Assembly (NCBI GenBank): GCA_000158155.1
Contig: DS999405.1
Span: 1,104,365-1,168,364, forward strand
Length of the DNA: 64,000 bases
Reading direction: 5' to 3'
Source of the DNA: a gamma proteobacterium NOR5-3
Lineage (GTDB): Bacteria; Pseudomonadota; Gammaproteobacteria; Pseudomonadales; Halieaceae
Positions 27,187 to 35,384 of this stretch are shown in pieces. Position numbers and translations under genes: made by a program. A model generated the notes under the pieces. That model had not been told where the DNA came from. It ran no database searches and saw only the letters and a program-made list of their open reading frames with translations. Position 1 is the stretch's first letter, and each line of letters begins with the position of its first letter.

Positions 27187-28047
27187 TTAAAGAATAACGG
27201 TTCTCTGACCATTAAGTATGACGCGTTGCTCGCAGTGCAGCCGCACAGCCTGAGAAAGCGCCGTTGCCTCGGTATCGTGGCCCAGATGCACCATCTGCTC
27301 CACCGATATCTCGTGATCAATAGGACGTACTTCCTGTGCGATGATCGGCCCCTCATCCAAATCCGCAGTCACATAATGCGCCGTCGCACCGATCACCTTT
27401 ACCCCACGGTCATAGGCCTGATGATAAGGCCTGGCACCTTTAAAACCCGGCAAAAACGAATGATGGATATTAATGGCGCGGCCAGCAAGTTTTGCGCATA
27501 GATCATCCGACAGAATTTGCATGTAGCGCGCCAGCACCAAAAGGTCCGCATCACAGTTCTCAAGAATCCCAAGAAGCTCTTGCTCCTGAGCAGGCTTGGT
27601 TTCCCGTGTGATGGGTAGGTAATAAAACGGGATGTTATGCCACTCGCTTAGCGCACGGCAGTCCTCATGGTTGCTCACCACTGCGACAATCTCTGCAGGC
27701 AAGGCTCCCGCGCGCTGCTTGGTCAACAGTGCGGTGAGGCAATGATCATAGCGAGAGACGGCAATCACCACTTTGGGCCAGGTTGTGGCGCAGCGAAGCG
27801 TGTAATCCATGCGCAAATCATCGACCACGGGCTTCAATCGCGCTTCGAACTGCTCAAGACTGCAACTCATGCCGCTCACGTCAAACACGCAGCGCAGAAA
27901 AAATGTATTGCTCACCGGGTCCGTGTAGTTAGAAATCTCAGTGATGTTGATCCCACATTCGTAAAACAAATTTGCGTAGCGGGCGACCACACCGATGGAG
28001 TCAGGACAGGAAAAAGTCAAAATATAGGATTGCGCGGCATCGCTCAC
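27187..28047 (-). CDS. purU: Formyltetrahydrofolate deformylase PurU
   Basis: The 286-residue protein hydrolyses 10-formyl-THF to THF and formate. An N-terminal ACT regulatory domain (YILTFSCPDSIGVVARYANLF, residues about 7-90) is followed by a formyltransferase-type catalytic domain. The latter carries VLARYMQILS, INIHHSFLPGFKGARPYHQAYDRG and GATAHYVTADLDEGPIIAQ, including the Asn/His/Asp catalytic set. It lies 15 bases upstream of folD on the same strand. The roughly 100-base leader contains a short pentamer repeat. Confidence 0.95.
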   Translation of the reverse strand: MSDAAQSYILTFSCPDSIGVVARYANLFYECGINITEISNYTDPVSNTFFLRCVFDVSGMSCSLEQFEARLKPVVDDLRMDYTLRCATTWPKVVIAVSRYDHCLTALLTKQRAGALPAEIVAVVSNHEDCRALSEWHNIPFYYLPITRETKPAQEQELLGILENCDADLLVLARYMQILSDDLCAKLAGRAINIHHSFLPGFKGARPYHQAYDRGVKVIGATAHYVTADLDEGPIIAQEVRPIDHEISVEQMVHLGHDTEATALSQAVRLHCEQRVILNGQRTVIL

Positions 28048-28100
28048 GTCACTGGGGCCTTATATGGAATAGGGTTAAGTGGAACATCATTGTGTGGAAT

Positions 28101-28130
28101 GTCTTGTCTTGTCTTGGCTTGTTTTGGCTT
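28101..28130. repeat. Pentanucleotide repeat tract in the purU leader
   Basis: Six consecutive 5-base units read GTCTT, GTCTT, GTCTT, GGCTT, GTTTT, GGCTT. They are followed towards purU by three loosely repeated TGGAAyA units. It is a short, imperfect microsatellite upstream of purU. Confidence 0.6.
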
Positions 28131-28150
28131 AGCTAGCGTACTGGAAACTA

Positions 28151-29302
28151 TTAGACCTGTCGCATGCCCCGGCGCATGCCCAACACTACCGCCAATGCGA
28201 TTGCCGCAGCTGCCAGCGTATAGGCGGCAATTCCGATACTCAGTACACCCGAGTAATCATCCGCAGAGACGAGCATCGCCATGGCCGAGGGTCCTGCCCC
28301 GCTGCCAGCACCGCTGGCAATACCGCCTGCGGTAACCACCGCTCCACCAGGATCCATGTCTGCAAGAATGGATTGCATATAGGGCGTGGTGAAAGCCCAG
28401 CTCGCGCTGTGCACGCAGGTCCAGACAAAAAACGTACTGTAACTGTCTGCGCGCATAAGTCCGGTCAACGATACAACACCGACAGCAATGCCGACGAATA
28501 CCGGCGGGCTGTGACCAAAGCGAGAGCTGACAAATAGAATCGCAAAAGCCGCCGGCACACCCAGTAGTGACGCGATCCCAAGAACCGTGCCAATCTGCGC
28601 GTCGCTGTAGCCTGCAAACACAGCGATGCGCTCCATGTAGGCATCTGTCCCCACGTTACTACCTTCAAAAAAGAACAGCGCTGCCAATCCACCCAGCGCC
28701 GGCACCGCCAGCAGAAGACGCCACTCTTCGCCGCGAATACTGACCCCTGCCGCCCGGGCCGCATCGGCGGGTAAAAAGTGCAGGAGCGCCAATGAAGCCA
28801 GGTTCAGTGCAAAAAATCCCAGATACATCTGCGTCACATTCATATCGGGAAGCAATGTCGGCAGCCCCCAAAGACCGACGGCCGCAAGCCCAAACTGCAA
28901 CATCATGAACATGCCATAACAACGCTCGGACTGTGACTGGCGCGCAAAAGCGCTCATCACCGAGGCATAAACCGCACCGTCACCAATCGAACCGGCGGTT
29001 CGACATACATAGAAAATGCCGTGAGACTCATAGGCAAACGCAGCGGCCAGATGCGCAGCCGCCGCCAGACACACACCCCACACAGCGAGCTTCCGCAGCG
29101 GCAATCGATGCATATTCAAGGCACATACCAACGCCACCACCACCGATCCAATCGCGCCGTAACCCGCCGTGAGGCCGGCATCACGATCGCTAAACGCACC
29201 AAAATCCACCAACACGCCGATGATGATCGGTCCGATGAGAATGGGGATTATGGACGTACAACCCAGCAGAGCCAGCGCCCACAATCGAGGCCCCGGTAGC
29301 AT
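28151..29302 (-). CDS. Major facilitator superfamily transporter
   Basis: The 383-residue protein has about 11-12 hydrophobic helices arranged in two halves, beginning LWALALLGCTSIIPILIGPIIIGVLVDFGAFSDRDAG. A cytoplasmic loop HRLPLRKLAVWG follows. A second-half repeat begins GEEWRLLLAVPALGGLAALFFFEGSNVGTDAYMERIAVFAGYSD (quoted in part). Its ATG follows the aguB stop codon immediately (TAG then ATG), so the two are translationally coupled. A role in polyamine or N-carbamoylputrescine-related transport is suggested by context only. Confidence 0.8.
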   Translation of the reverse strand: MLPGPRLWALALLGCTSIIPILIGPIIIGVLVDFGAFSDRDAGLTAGYGAIGSVVVALVCALNMHRLPLRKLAVWGVCLAAAAHLAAAFAYESHGIFYVCRTAGSIGDGAVYASVMSAFARQSQSERCYGMFMMLQFGLAAVGLWGLPTLLPDMNVTQMYLGFFALNLASLALLHFLPADAARAAGVSIRGEEWRLLLAVPALGGLAALFFFEGSNVGTDAYMERIAVFAGYSDAQIGTVLGIASLLGVPAAFAILFVSSRFGHSPPVFVGIAVGVVSLTGLMRADSYSTFFVWTCVHSASWAFTTPYMQSILADMDPGGAVVTAGGIASGAGSGAGPSAMAMLVSADDYSGVLSIGIAAYTLAAAAIALAVVLGMRRGMRQV

Positions 29303-30184
29303 CTATGGATCACCGGGTGCATAGCGACAAATATCGCCGTAGAGCTCCGGACGACGATCGCGAAACAGTCCCCACTCAGTGCGATACGCATCGATTTCGT
29401 CAAGGTCAAAGTCGCTCACCAGCACCGCTTCGCTCTCGGAGTCAGCACTCTGGAGCAGCGCACCGGTGTGATCACAGATGAATGAGTTCCCGTAAAACGA
29501 CAGGGTCAGGGAGGGGTCTGTCGTTGCAACTTCTGTCCCAATGCGGTTTGAGGCAATCACCGGAACAACATTTGCCGCCGCATGCCCCTGCATGGTTCGC
29601 TGCCAGTGCCCGCTGGAATCCAGGGCAGGATTATGTGGCTCAGAACCAATCGCTGTGGGATAGAACAACACCTCAGCGCCCTGCAAGGCCATGATGCGCG
29701 CGGCCTCGGGGAACCATTGGTCCCAGCAGATAGCCAGGCCCACGCGGGCATAGCGTGTTTTCCATATACGAAACCCCGTGTCCCCCGGCGAAAAATAGGT
29801 CTTTTCCTGATATCCCACACCATTGGGGATGTGGGACTTGCGGTAGTAACCCAACACGCTCCCGTCTGCATCGATCATGCACACCGAATTGAAGAAACTG
29901 TTCCCGGCCCGCTCAAACCAGCTGATGGGCAGCACCACCTCGAGTTCCGCCGCGAGACTCTGAAAGTGTTGCAGCAACGGATTGTCATCACGGCCGCTCG
30001 CCAGCTGCAGATGCTCGCCTTTTTGCTCAATACAAAAGTACGGCGTCTCGAAAAGCTCCTGCAGCAATACTATCTGGGCACCTCCGGACGCCGCCGCGCG
30101 CACCAGTTGTGTCGCCCGATCAATGTTCTGGGCGCGATCCCAGGTGCAGGCCATCTGCGTCGCAGCCACGGATACTGTCCTCAT
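29303..30184 (-). CDS. aguB: N-carbamoylputrescine amidase
   Basis: I chose the ATG at 30184 (MRTVSVAATQMACTWD) because TGAGGA lies 8 bases upstream. The roughly 293-residue nitrilase-superfamily enzyme hydrolyses N-carbamoylputrescine to putrescine, CO2 and ammonia. The catalytic triad is visible: Glu in LLQELFETPYF, Lys in GYYRKSHIPNG and Cys in GLAICWDQWFPEAARIM. The C-terminal DLDEIDAYRTEWGLFRDRRPELYG is typical of AguB. The next step upstream (agmatine deiminase) is encoded divergently beside it. Confidence 0.95.
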   Translation of the reverse strand: MRTVSVAATQMACTWDRAQNIDRATQLVRAAASGGAQIVLLQELFETPYFCIEQKGEHLQLASGRDDNPLLQHFQSLAAELEVVLPISWFERAGNSFFNSVCMIDADGSVLGYYRKSHIPNGVGYQEKTYFSPGDTGFRIWKTRYARVGLAICWDQWFPEAARIMALQGAEVLFYPTAIGSEPHNPALDSSGHWQRTMQGHAAANVVPVIASNRIGTEVATTDPSLTLSFYGNSFICDHTGALLQSADSESEAVLVSDFDLDEIDAYRTEWGLFRDRRPELYGDICRYAPGDP

Positions 30185-30337
30185 AGCAAAGTCCTCAGAA
30201 ATCACCGGGTCACTGTAAAAGCTCCATGCCCGAAACTTCAATCGCTTTTAAGACCAATTGATGATTTTCCCTTTGCCCGGGATCTCACTGTGCTCTACTG
30301 TGCCTCGAGTCAATCAACGCAACCGATGAAGATCTTT

Positions 30338-31345
30338 ATGACGTATACCCACCGTATGCCCGCCGAATGGACCGCCCACGATCGCTGCTGGATGGCCTGG
30401 CCCTGCCGTGCCGGCCTGTGGAGCGATGCCGATGGCACGCGACAGCACTATGCCGATGTGGCGCATGCAATCAGACGCTTTGAACCCGTCACGATGCTCG
30501 TTCCGCCCAAGCTCACAGCCGAGGCAAAAAAATACCTCGGCAGTGATATCGACCTGTTTGAAGTGCCTATTGACGACTCCTGGACCCGCGATAGCGGCCC
30601 CAATTTTGTGCACGATGGGTCAGGCGCGCTTGCCGGGGTCTGCTTTGGCTTCAATGCCTGGGGCAACAAATACCAGCCCTATGATCAGGATGCCCGGATG
30701 GCCGAACGCATATTGCAGCGTTGCGATATTCGAGCGATACGTTCGCCACTCATTGCCGAAGGCGGTGGTCTGTGCGTTGATGGCGAAGGCACATTACTCA
30801 CAACCACGAGCTGTTTTCCTAACAAGAACCGAAATCCAGACTGGACCCAGGACGCCATAGAAGAGGAACTCAAAACACAGCTTGGCGTAGACAAAGTGAT
30901 TTGGCTGCCCGGGGACCCTCTGGATGACGAGACCGACGGTCACATCGACGGCATTGCTGCCTTCTCGAAACCCGGCAGTATTATCATTGAAGCCAGCAGC
31001 AATTCCCGGGATCCCCGAAAGCCCTTTTTCGACTCGTTGCGCAAGCAGCTGGAAGCAGAAACGGATGCCCAGGGACGCCATTTTGAGCTACTGGAGGTAC
31101 CCGAGGCGCCCGATGACTGCGCCATCGGCGATCGCTTCTGCCTGTCCTACGTGAACTTCTATCTTGCAAATGGTGCGGTCATTGCGCCGGCGTACGGCAT
31201 TGCCCTGGATGATCAAGTGAAAGAACGTTTGCAATCGTACTTCCCGGACCGGGAGATCGTACAGGTTCGCATCGACCATATCGCAGAGGGCGGCGGTGGC
31301 ATTCACTGCATCACCCAGCAGCAACCCGTCGGGATGACACGCTGA
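30338..31345 (+). CDS. aguA: Agmatine deiminase
   Basis: The protein of about 335 residues converts agmatine to N-carbamoylputrescine and ammonia. It carries the guanidine-modifying-fold motifs PIDDSWTRDSGPNFV, AEGGGLCVDGEGTLLTTTSC, DDETDGHIDG and the catalytic-Cys segment GGGGIHCITQQQP at the C-terminus. Start choice is uncertain between ATGs at 30326, 30338 and 30356; all lead into RMPAEWTAHDRCWMAWPC. It is divergent from aguB, and a YaeQ gene follows after one base. Together they give the bacterial arginine-decarboxylase route to putrescine. Confidence 0.95.
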   Translation: MTYTHRMPAEWTAHDRCWMAWPCRAGLWSDADGTRQHYADVAHAIRRFEPVTMLVPPKLTAEAKKYLGSDIDLFEVPIDDSWTRDSGPNFVHDGSGALAGVCFGFNAWGNKYQPYDQDARMAERILQRCDIRAIRSPLIAEGGGLCVDGEGTLLTTTSCFPNKNRNPDWTQDAIEEELKTQLGVDKVIWLPGDPLDDETDGHIDGIAAFSKPGSIIIEASSNSRDPRKPFFDSLRKQLEAETDAQGRHFELLEVPEAPDDCAIGDRFCLSYVNFYLANGAVIAPAYGIALDDQVKERLQSYFPDREIVQVRIDHIAEGGGGIHCITQQQPVGMTR

Positions 31346-31346
31346 G

Positions 31347-31898
31347 ATGGCGCTTAAATCTACGGTCTTTAAGCTCAAACTCAACGTTGCCGATCTTGAT
31401 CGCAACGTGTACGGAGACTTTTCTTTAGCTGTAGCCCGCCACCCGTCGGAAACCGACGCACGCATGATGTTGCGGGTTGCGGTGTTTGCACTGCATGCAC
31501 ATGAGCAACTGCAGTTTGGCCGAGGCATTTCTACCGATGATGAGCCAGACCTGTGGATAAAGGATCTCACCGACGCCATTGAGCTATGGATTGAACTGGG
31601 CACCCCGGATCCAGGCCGTCTGCGCAAGGCCAGCGGTCGTGCACAGCAAGTAGTGTTGTACGCCTATGGTGAACGTTCGTTTAAAGTCTGGTGGGACAAA
31701 AATGCCGACGCCCTCGCTCGTTTTAACAATCTCTCTGTATATAGCGTGACTGACGGCGAACTTGCAGAGCTGGCCGCATTGGCAGCACCGGGGCTGGCAC
31801 TGCAATGCACTATTTCTGACGGCGAGCTATGGCTCACCAGCGGTGATCAATCGGTGCAGGTCAAACCTGTCGTGCTGCGAAGTGCAGGGAAACCCTAG
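31347..31898 (+). CDS. YaeQ family protein
   Basis: The 183-residue protein matches the YaeQ family (PF07152) along its length: MALKSTVFKLKLNVADLDRNVYG, HPSETDARMMLRVAVFALHA, GISTDDEPDLWIKDLT, IELGTPDPGRLRKASGRA and FNNLSVYSV. YaeQ has a PD-(D/E)XK nuclease-like fold and an ill-defined role. In enterobacteria it was linked to RfaH-independent haemolysin expression. It begins one base after aguA, so the two are probably in one transcript. Confidence 0.9.
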   Translation: MALKSTVFKLKLNVADLDRNVYGDFSLAVARHPSETDARMMLRVAVFALHAHEQLQFGRGISTDDEPDLWIKDLTDAIELWIELGTPDPGRLRKASGRAQQVVLYAYGERSFKVWWDKNADALARFNNLSVYSVTDGELAELAALAAPGLALQCTISDGELWLTSGDQSVQVKPVVLRSAGKP

Positions 31899-32038
31899 TA
31901 CGAACGCCTGATGGGATTCAGTCGGTCTGGTTTTCCTTAACCCAGCATAGCGCTTGGTTAGGTTTATCCAGCTCATGCCGATTTAGAGACCCAAGACCAG
32001 AGACTGGAAGTCGGTCCCGCGTATTGATCAAGCTAAAT

Positions 32039-32058
32039 ATATTAGATTATGCTAATAT
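32039..32058. promoter_or_regulatory. Inverted repeat upstream of the di-heme peroxidase gene
   Basis: ATATTAG and CTAATAT form 7-bp arms around a 6-base centre, about 65 bases before the peroxidase start codon in a 225-base gene-free interval. The position suits an operator or an overlapping promoter. The regulator is unknown. Confidence 0.4.
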
Positions 32059-32123
32059 TCATAAGTTATGTGTCCTAGCGCATCAGCAAATCCAAGTGCT
32101 TTGAAGAACCACGGAGAACGACT

Positions 32124-33119
32124 ATGCATCTTTTATCTATTCGACTATTGAGCCTTGGCGTTACTTTGTTAGCACCTTTGTCTTTGGCGGCTGCTGAGCC
32201 TATTTCACCGATCTTCGCTCCCACCGACATCGACAACCACAAAGCCGAGATCGGTAAGCAACTATTCTTTGACCCCCGATTATCAAAATCCGGGTTTCTG
32301 TCGTGCAACTCCTGCCACAACCTCAGCATGGGTGGCGCCGACAACCTGACCTCCTCTGTAGGTCACGGTTGGCATCAGGGGCCCATCAACTCCCCGACGG
32401 TTCTGAACTCTGCCTACAACCTCGCGCAATTCTGGGATGGCCGCGCTGCAGATCTACAAGAACAGGCTGCCGGGCCCATCGCCAATCCCGGTGAGATGGC
32501 TCAGCCCCATGCCGTTGCTCTGGAAGTAATCGCCTCAATTCCCGGGTACGTCGATAGCTTTACGGTGGCCTATGGGGATGAGTCAATCACACTCGATCGT
32601 GTCACCGATGCGATTGCTGAGTTCGAGCGCACGCTGGTGACACCCAACTCGCGCTTTGATCAGTGGCTCCTGGGCGATAAGGCCGCTCTGACCAGTGTTG
32701 AGGTCGAGGGCTATACGTTATTCAAGAACAGCGGCTGCGTCGCTTGTCATAGTGGTCCGGCTGTCGGCGCAGCGCTCTATCAAAAGGTGGGCCTGATAAA
32801 GCCTTACGTTACTGATAATCGGGCTCAGGGCCGTTTTGCTGTCACGGGCAACGAATCCGATCGCATGGTTTTTAAAGTGCCTACCCTGCGCAATATCGAA
32901 CTTACCTATCCCTACTTTCACGACGGAAGCGTCAATACACTGGAAGAAGCCGTACAGATCATGGGCGAAATCCAGCTGGGCCGAAGCTTCAGTGATCTGG
33001 AAACCGGCCAGATTGTCGCCTTTCTGAAAACACTGACCGGGGACCAGCCGAACTTTCCGCTGCCGCACCTGCCGCCGTCAACACCAGCGACCCCGCAGCC
33101 CAATCCCTATGGGGCTTAG
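32124..33119 (+). CDS. Di-heme cytochrome c peroxidase family protein
   Basis: The 331-residue periplasmic protein has a signal peptide (MHLLSIRLLSLGVTLLAPL, cleavage near LAAAEP). It has two c-type haem sites, CNSCHN (about residue 60) and CVACHS (about 206), the standard layout of bacterial cytochrome c peroxidases. The family phrases QLFFDPRLSKSGFLSC, WDGRAADLQEQAAGPIANPGEM and FKVPTLRNIELTYPYFHDGS are all present. It reduces hydrogen peroxide with electrons from soluble cytochromes. The following small membrane and rhodanese genes lie on the same strand. Confidence 0.92.
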   Translation: MHLLSIRLLSLGVTLLAPLSLAAAEPISPIFAPTDIDNHKAEIGKQLFFDPRLSKSGFLSCNSCHNLSMGGADNLTSSVGHGWHQGPINSPTVLNSAYNLAQFWDGRAADLQEQAAGPIANPGEMAQPHAVALEVIASIPGYVDSFTVAYGDESITLDRVTDAIAEFERTLVTPNSRFDQWLLGDKAALTSVEVEGYTLFKNSGCVACHSGPAVGAALYQKVGLIKPYVTDNRAQGRFAVTGNESDRMVFKVPTLRNIELTYPYFHDGSVNTLEEAVQIMGEIQLGRSFSDLETGQIVAFLKTLTGDQPNFPLPHLPPSTPATPQPNPYGA

Positions 33120-33182
33120 ACATACAAGGGCAGACTGAACACTCACTACACCCCATTAAAACCCAGCGTCTCAGGAGTACTA

Positions 33183-33383
33183 ATGATGCTTAATAATGAA
33201 GGAACCATCGACCGCGTTGTTCGGGTTACCGCCGGACTTGGCATTGTATCTCTGGCTTTTATCGGTCCGCAGACGCCCTGGGCCTGGCTTGGGCTTATCC
33301 CCGTGGTAACCGGCTCGGTAGGGTACTGCCCGGCTTACAGCATTTTTGGCGTTAGCACCTGCCCCGCACCAAAAGCAAAGTAG
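33183..33383 (+). CDS. Small YgaP/DUF2892-type membrane protein
   Basis: The 66-residue protein reads NNEGTIDRVVRVTAGLGIVSLAFIG, a second hydrophobic segment, then GSVGYCPAYSIFGVSTCP. This is the usual pattern of DUF2892 proteins (two membrane helices and a conserved Cys-Pro turn), which often accompany rhodaneses. GGAGTACTA precedes the start. It lies between the peroxidase and a rhodanese-fusion gene and is likely in the same transcript. Confidence 0.85.
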   Translation: MMLNNEGTIDRVVRVTAGLGIVSLAFIGPQTPWAWLGLIPVVTGSVGYCPAYSIFGVSTCPAPKAK

Positions 33384-33417
33384 GCACATCAGTCACGCGA
33401 ACAGGGAGCGACATATC

Positions 33418-34191
33418 GTGACAGAAAAAATGAGTTTCCAGCAGAAGGGACTGTTTCAGCAGGGGTATCAGGAATACAGTCCAGGCCAGTTGAAGCAGTT
33501 GGAGTGGGGACTGCGTTTTACGCCCTTTGTCTGCTCCGCACTCACGGCTTACGGTTTATTCACCGCGCAGCCCGCGGTGTTGTTTGCAGTCTCGCTCCTG
33601 GGAATATGGGCATTCCTCGCGCCGGCCGCTCACCCCATGGATTTACTTTACAACCACGGTATTCGCCACCTTGCGGGCGCCGTGGCATTGCCAGAAAACC
33701 CCTTCCAGCGACGTCTGGCCTGCCTTGCCGCAGGAGTGATGAACTGCGCCGCAGCGGTACTTTTTTTACTCGAACTCCCAAACGCTGCCCTGGGCGTCGG
33801 CCTCATGCTGCTTGCGCTTCAGGCTATCGTTATCACGACGCATCTGTGCGTGCTGTCCTGGATGTACGAGGGCATCATGCGCGCTCTGGGCAAATGGCAC
33901 GCACCCTTATCCTTGCAGGAGGCTGAGGCCCACCTCGTCGCGGGCGCAAAACTGGTGGATGTGCGCAGTCCCAACGAGTTCGCGCGCGGAGCAGTACCCG
34001 GCGCCATCAATCTGCCAGCGGAACACATTGACCAGCACCTGAATGCGCTGGGACAAGACTGCTGCCTTCTCTACTGTCAGAGTGGCGCTCGCAGCCAGAT
34101 TGCGACGCAAAAGCTACGAGCCTCAGGGCTTGCTAATGTGCATAATCTGGGAAGCAAGGCCAGAGCTGAGGCTCTCTTACAGGAGAACTAA
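33418..34191 (+). CDS. Membrane protein with C-terminal rhodanese domain (DUF4395-like + rhodanese)
   Basis: I chose the GTG at 33418 because GGGAG lies 9 bases upstream; an ATG at 33430 is an alternative. The roughly 257-residue protein has four hydrophobic helices, with the DUF4395-like phrase ENPFQRRLACLAAGVMN. A rhodanese domain follows (about 160-255) with VDVRSPNEFARGAVPGAINLP and the active-site loop LLYCQSGARSQ, whose Cys would carry a persulfide. It probably moves or senses sulfane sulfur at the membrane. The DUF2892 gene is directly upstream. Partner proteins are not defined. Confidence 0.8.
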   Translation: MTEKMSFQQKGLFQQGYQEYSPGQLKQLEWGLRFTPFVCSALTAYGLFTAQPAVLFAVSLLGIWAFLAPAAHPMDLLYNHGIRHLAGAVALPENPFQRRLACLAAGVMNCAAAVLFLLELPNAALGVGLMLLALQAIVITTHLCVLSWMYEGIMRALGKWHAPLSLQEAEAHLVAGAKLVDVRSPNEFARGAVPGAINLPAEHIDQHLNALGQDCCLLYCQSGARSQIATQKLRASGLANVHNLGSKARAEALLQEN

Positions 34192-34290
34192 GCAGCTGTA
34201 GAATTTTCGCTTTACCATCACAACGGCCAACTCAATAGCGAGCCGTGTTGGCTATATCACCCTAAAATAGTCGAACCTAGACGAGTCTCG

Positions 34291-35331
34291 TCACTCGCTG
34301 GCAATAAGCTCCTGGAGTATCTTTCGCGCCTCAACCCCTCCCCGATCGATGTTCAGCGACATCAGCCGCCGCTCGGGGTTCGCTTCCAGATTACGCTGCT
34401 GAGACTCGAGCATTTCGAGATCCTCAGTAAAGATCTTTAGCTGAGAGTCCCGAATGGAATCTGTCAATGCCAAGTCGGTGACATTGAAGTTCCGCGCCAT
34501 TCCCCAAAAGTACCAGCAGCTGGTTTCGGTTTCGGGGGTGATGAGGTCAACGACGATACCGGATGCCCTGCGCTCTACCGGAGCCTCGATTCCGCCATGA
34601 CCTGCATGCGCAACACCGACGTCAATCATCACGCTCCCCGGCGGCGAAAAGCGACATACCTGCCAGCGATCCACCGGTAAATCAGGGTCCAAATTGTTGC
34701 CTTTCAGTGCATCTTGCCAAAATGGCGGCGCCGGAATGTCCTCCATAAAACGACTTACGCTGACGTGATGATCTTTACGTAGTGTATCCGGGGCCGCCTC
34801 TTCTATCTCGGGCTGGCCGATGCTACTGGCATGGACATAGGTCTCGTGTGTCAGGTCCAGGAGGTTATCAATGAGCAAGCGATAATCACAACGAATATGA
34901 AACATGCCGCCGCCAAAGGCCCAATCTGGACTTCGTGCCCAGTGAAGATCTGGAATCAAGTCAGCATTCGCCAGCGCTGCATCCCCGGGCCAAACCCAGA
35001 TGTAACCATGGCGCTCTATGGCAGGATACGTTTGAATACCCTTTCGAAAATGCTCCACCGACTGACCGGCCATGCCTGCACATTTACCGTCCGCATTCAT
35101 GCGCATACCGTGGTAGCCGCACACAAGCAAACCATTCGCAACAGTACCCAAGGACAGCGGAGCGCCTCTATGGGGACAAAAATCCTCAAGAGCCGCCACC
35201 TGCCCTTCGGCCGCTCTAAACAGTACCATAGACTTTCCGCAAACAATTCGGCCAAGGGGCTTCGCTTCAATTTCATCCGAAGTAGCAGCCACGTACCAGC
35301 AGTTCTTTGGGAAATTTACCTTATTATTCAT
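34291..35331 (-). CDS. Rieske non-haem iron oxygenase, vanillate O-demethylase oxygenase (VanA-like)
   Basis: The 346-residue protein has an N-terminal Rieske [2Fe-2S] domain (Cys52, His54, Cys71, His74 in FCPHRGAP and VCGYHGMR). The catalytic domain carries the iron site in NLLDLTHETYVHASS (His162, His167). Length and motifs fit VanA-type O-demethylases, which convert vanillate or similar methoxyaromatics to protocatechuate plus formaldehyde. It is the last gene of the protocatechuate cluster, downstream of an aromatic-acid carrier. No VanB-type reductase is encoded next to it, so its electron donor must come from elsewhere. Confidence 0.85.
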   Translation of the reverse strand: MNNKVNFPKNCWYVAATSDEIEAKPLGRIVCGKSMVLFRAAEGQVAALEDFCPHRGAPLSLGTVANGLLVCGYHGMRMNADGKCAGMAGQSVEHFRKGIQTYPAIERHGYIWVWPGDAALANADLIPDLHWARSPDWAFGGGMFHIRCDYRLLIDNLLDLTHETYVHASSIGQPEIEEAAPDTLRKDHHVSVSRFMEDIPAPPFWQDALKGNNLDPDLPVDRWQVCRFSPPGSVMIDVGVAHAGHGGIEAPVERRASGIVVDLITPETETSCWYFWGMARNFNVTDLALTDSIRDSQLKIFTEDLEMLESQQRNLEANPERRLMSLNIDRGGVEARKILQELIASE

Positions 35332-35384
35332 CCCGCGTTCCCTAGTTCTAAAACTACAGAAAGACAGCTACACCCAATCAATGC

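Noticed and set aside
29582-30337. Long open stretch in frame upstream of agmatine deiminase
   Set aside because: It lies antisense to aguB and the protein does not resemble any deiminase N-terminus. Family homology begins at about 30338.
32023-32032. TTGATCAA as a possible FNR/Anr site before the peroxidase gene
   Set aside because: The FNR consensus needs TTGAT-N4-ATCAA. This is only an 8-base palindrome with no spacer.
34221-34252. Possible terminator between the rhodanese and vanA genes
   Set aside because: The GCCAAC/GTTGGC stem has only 6 bp and a 15-base loop with no T-run on either strand.
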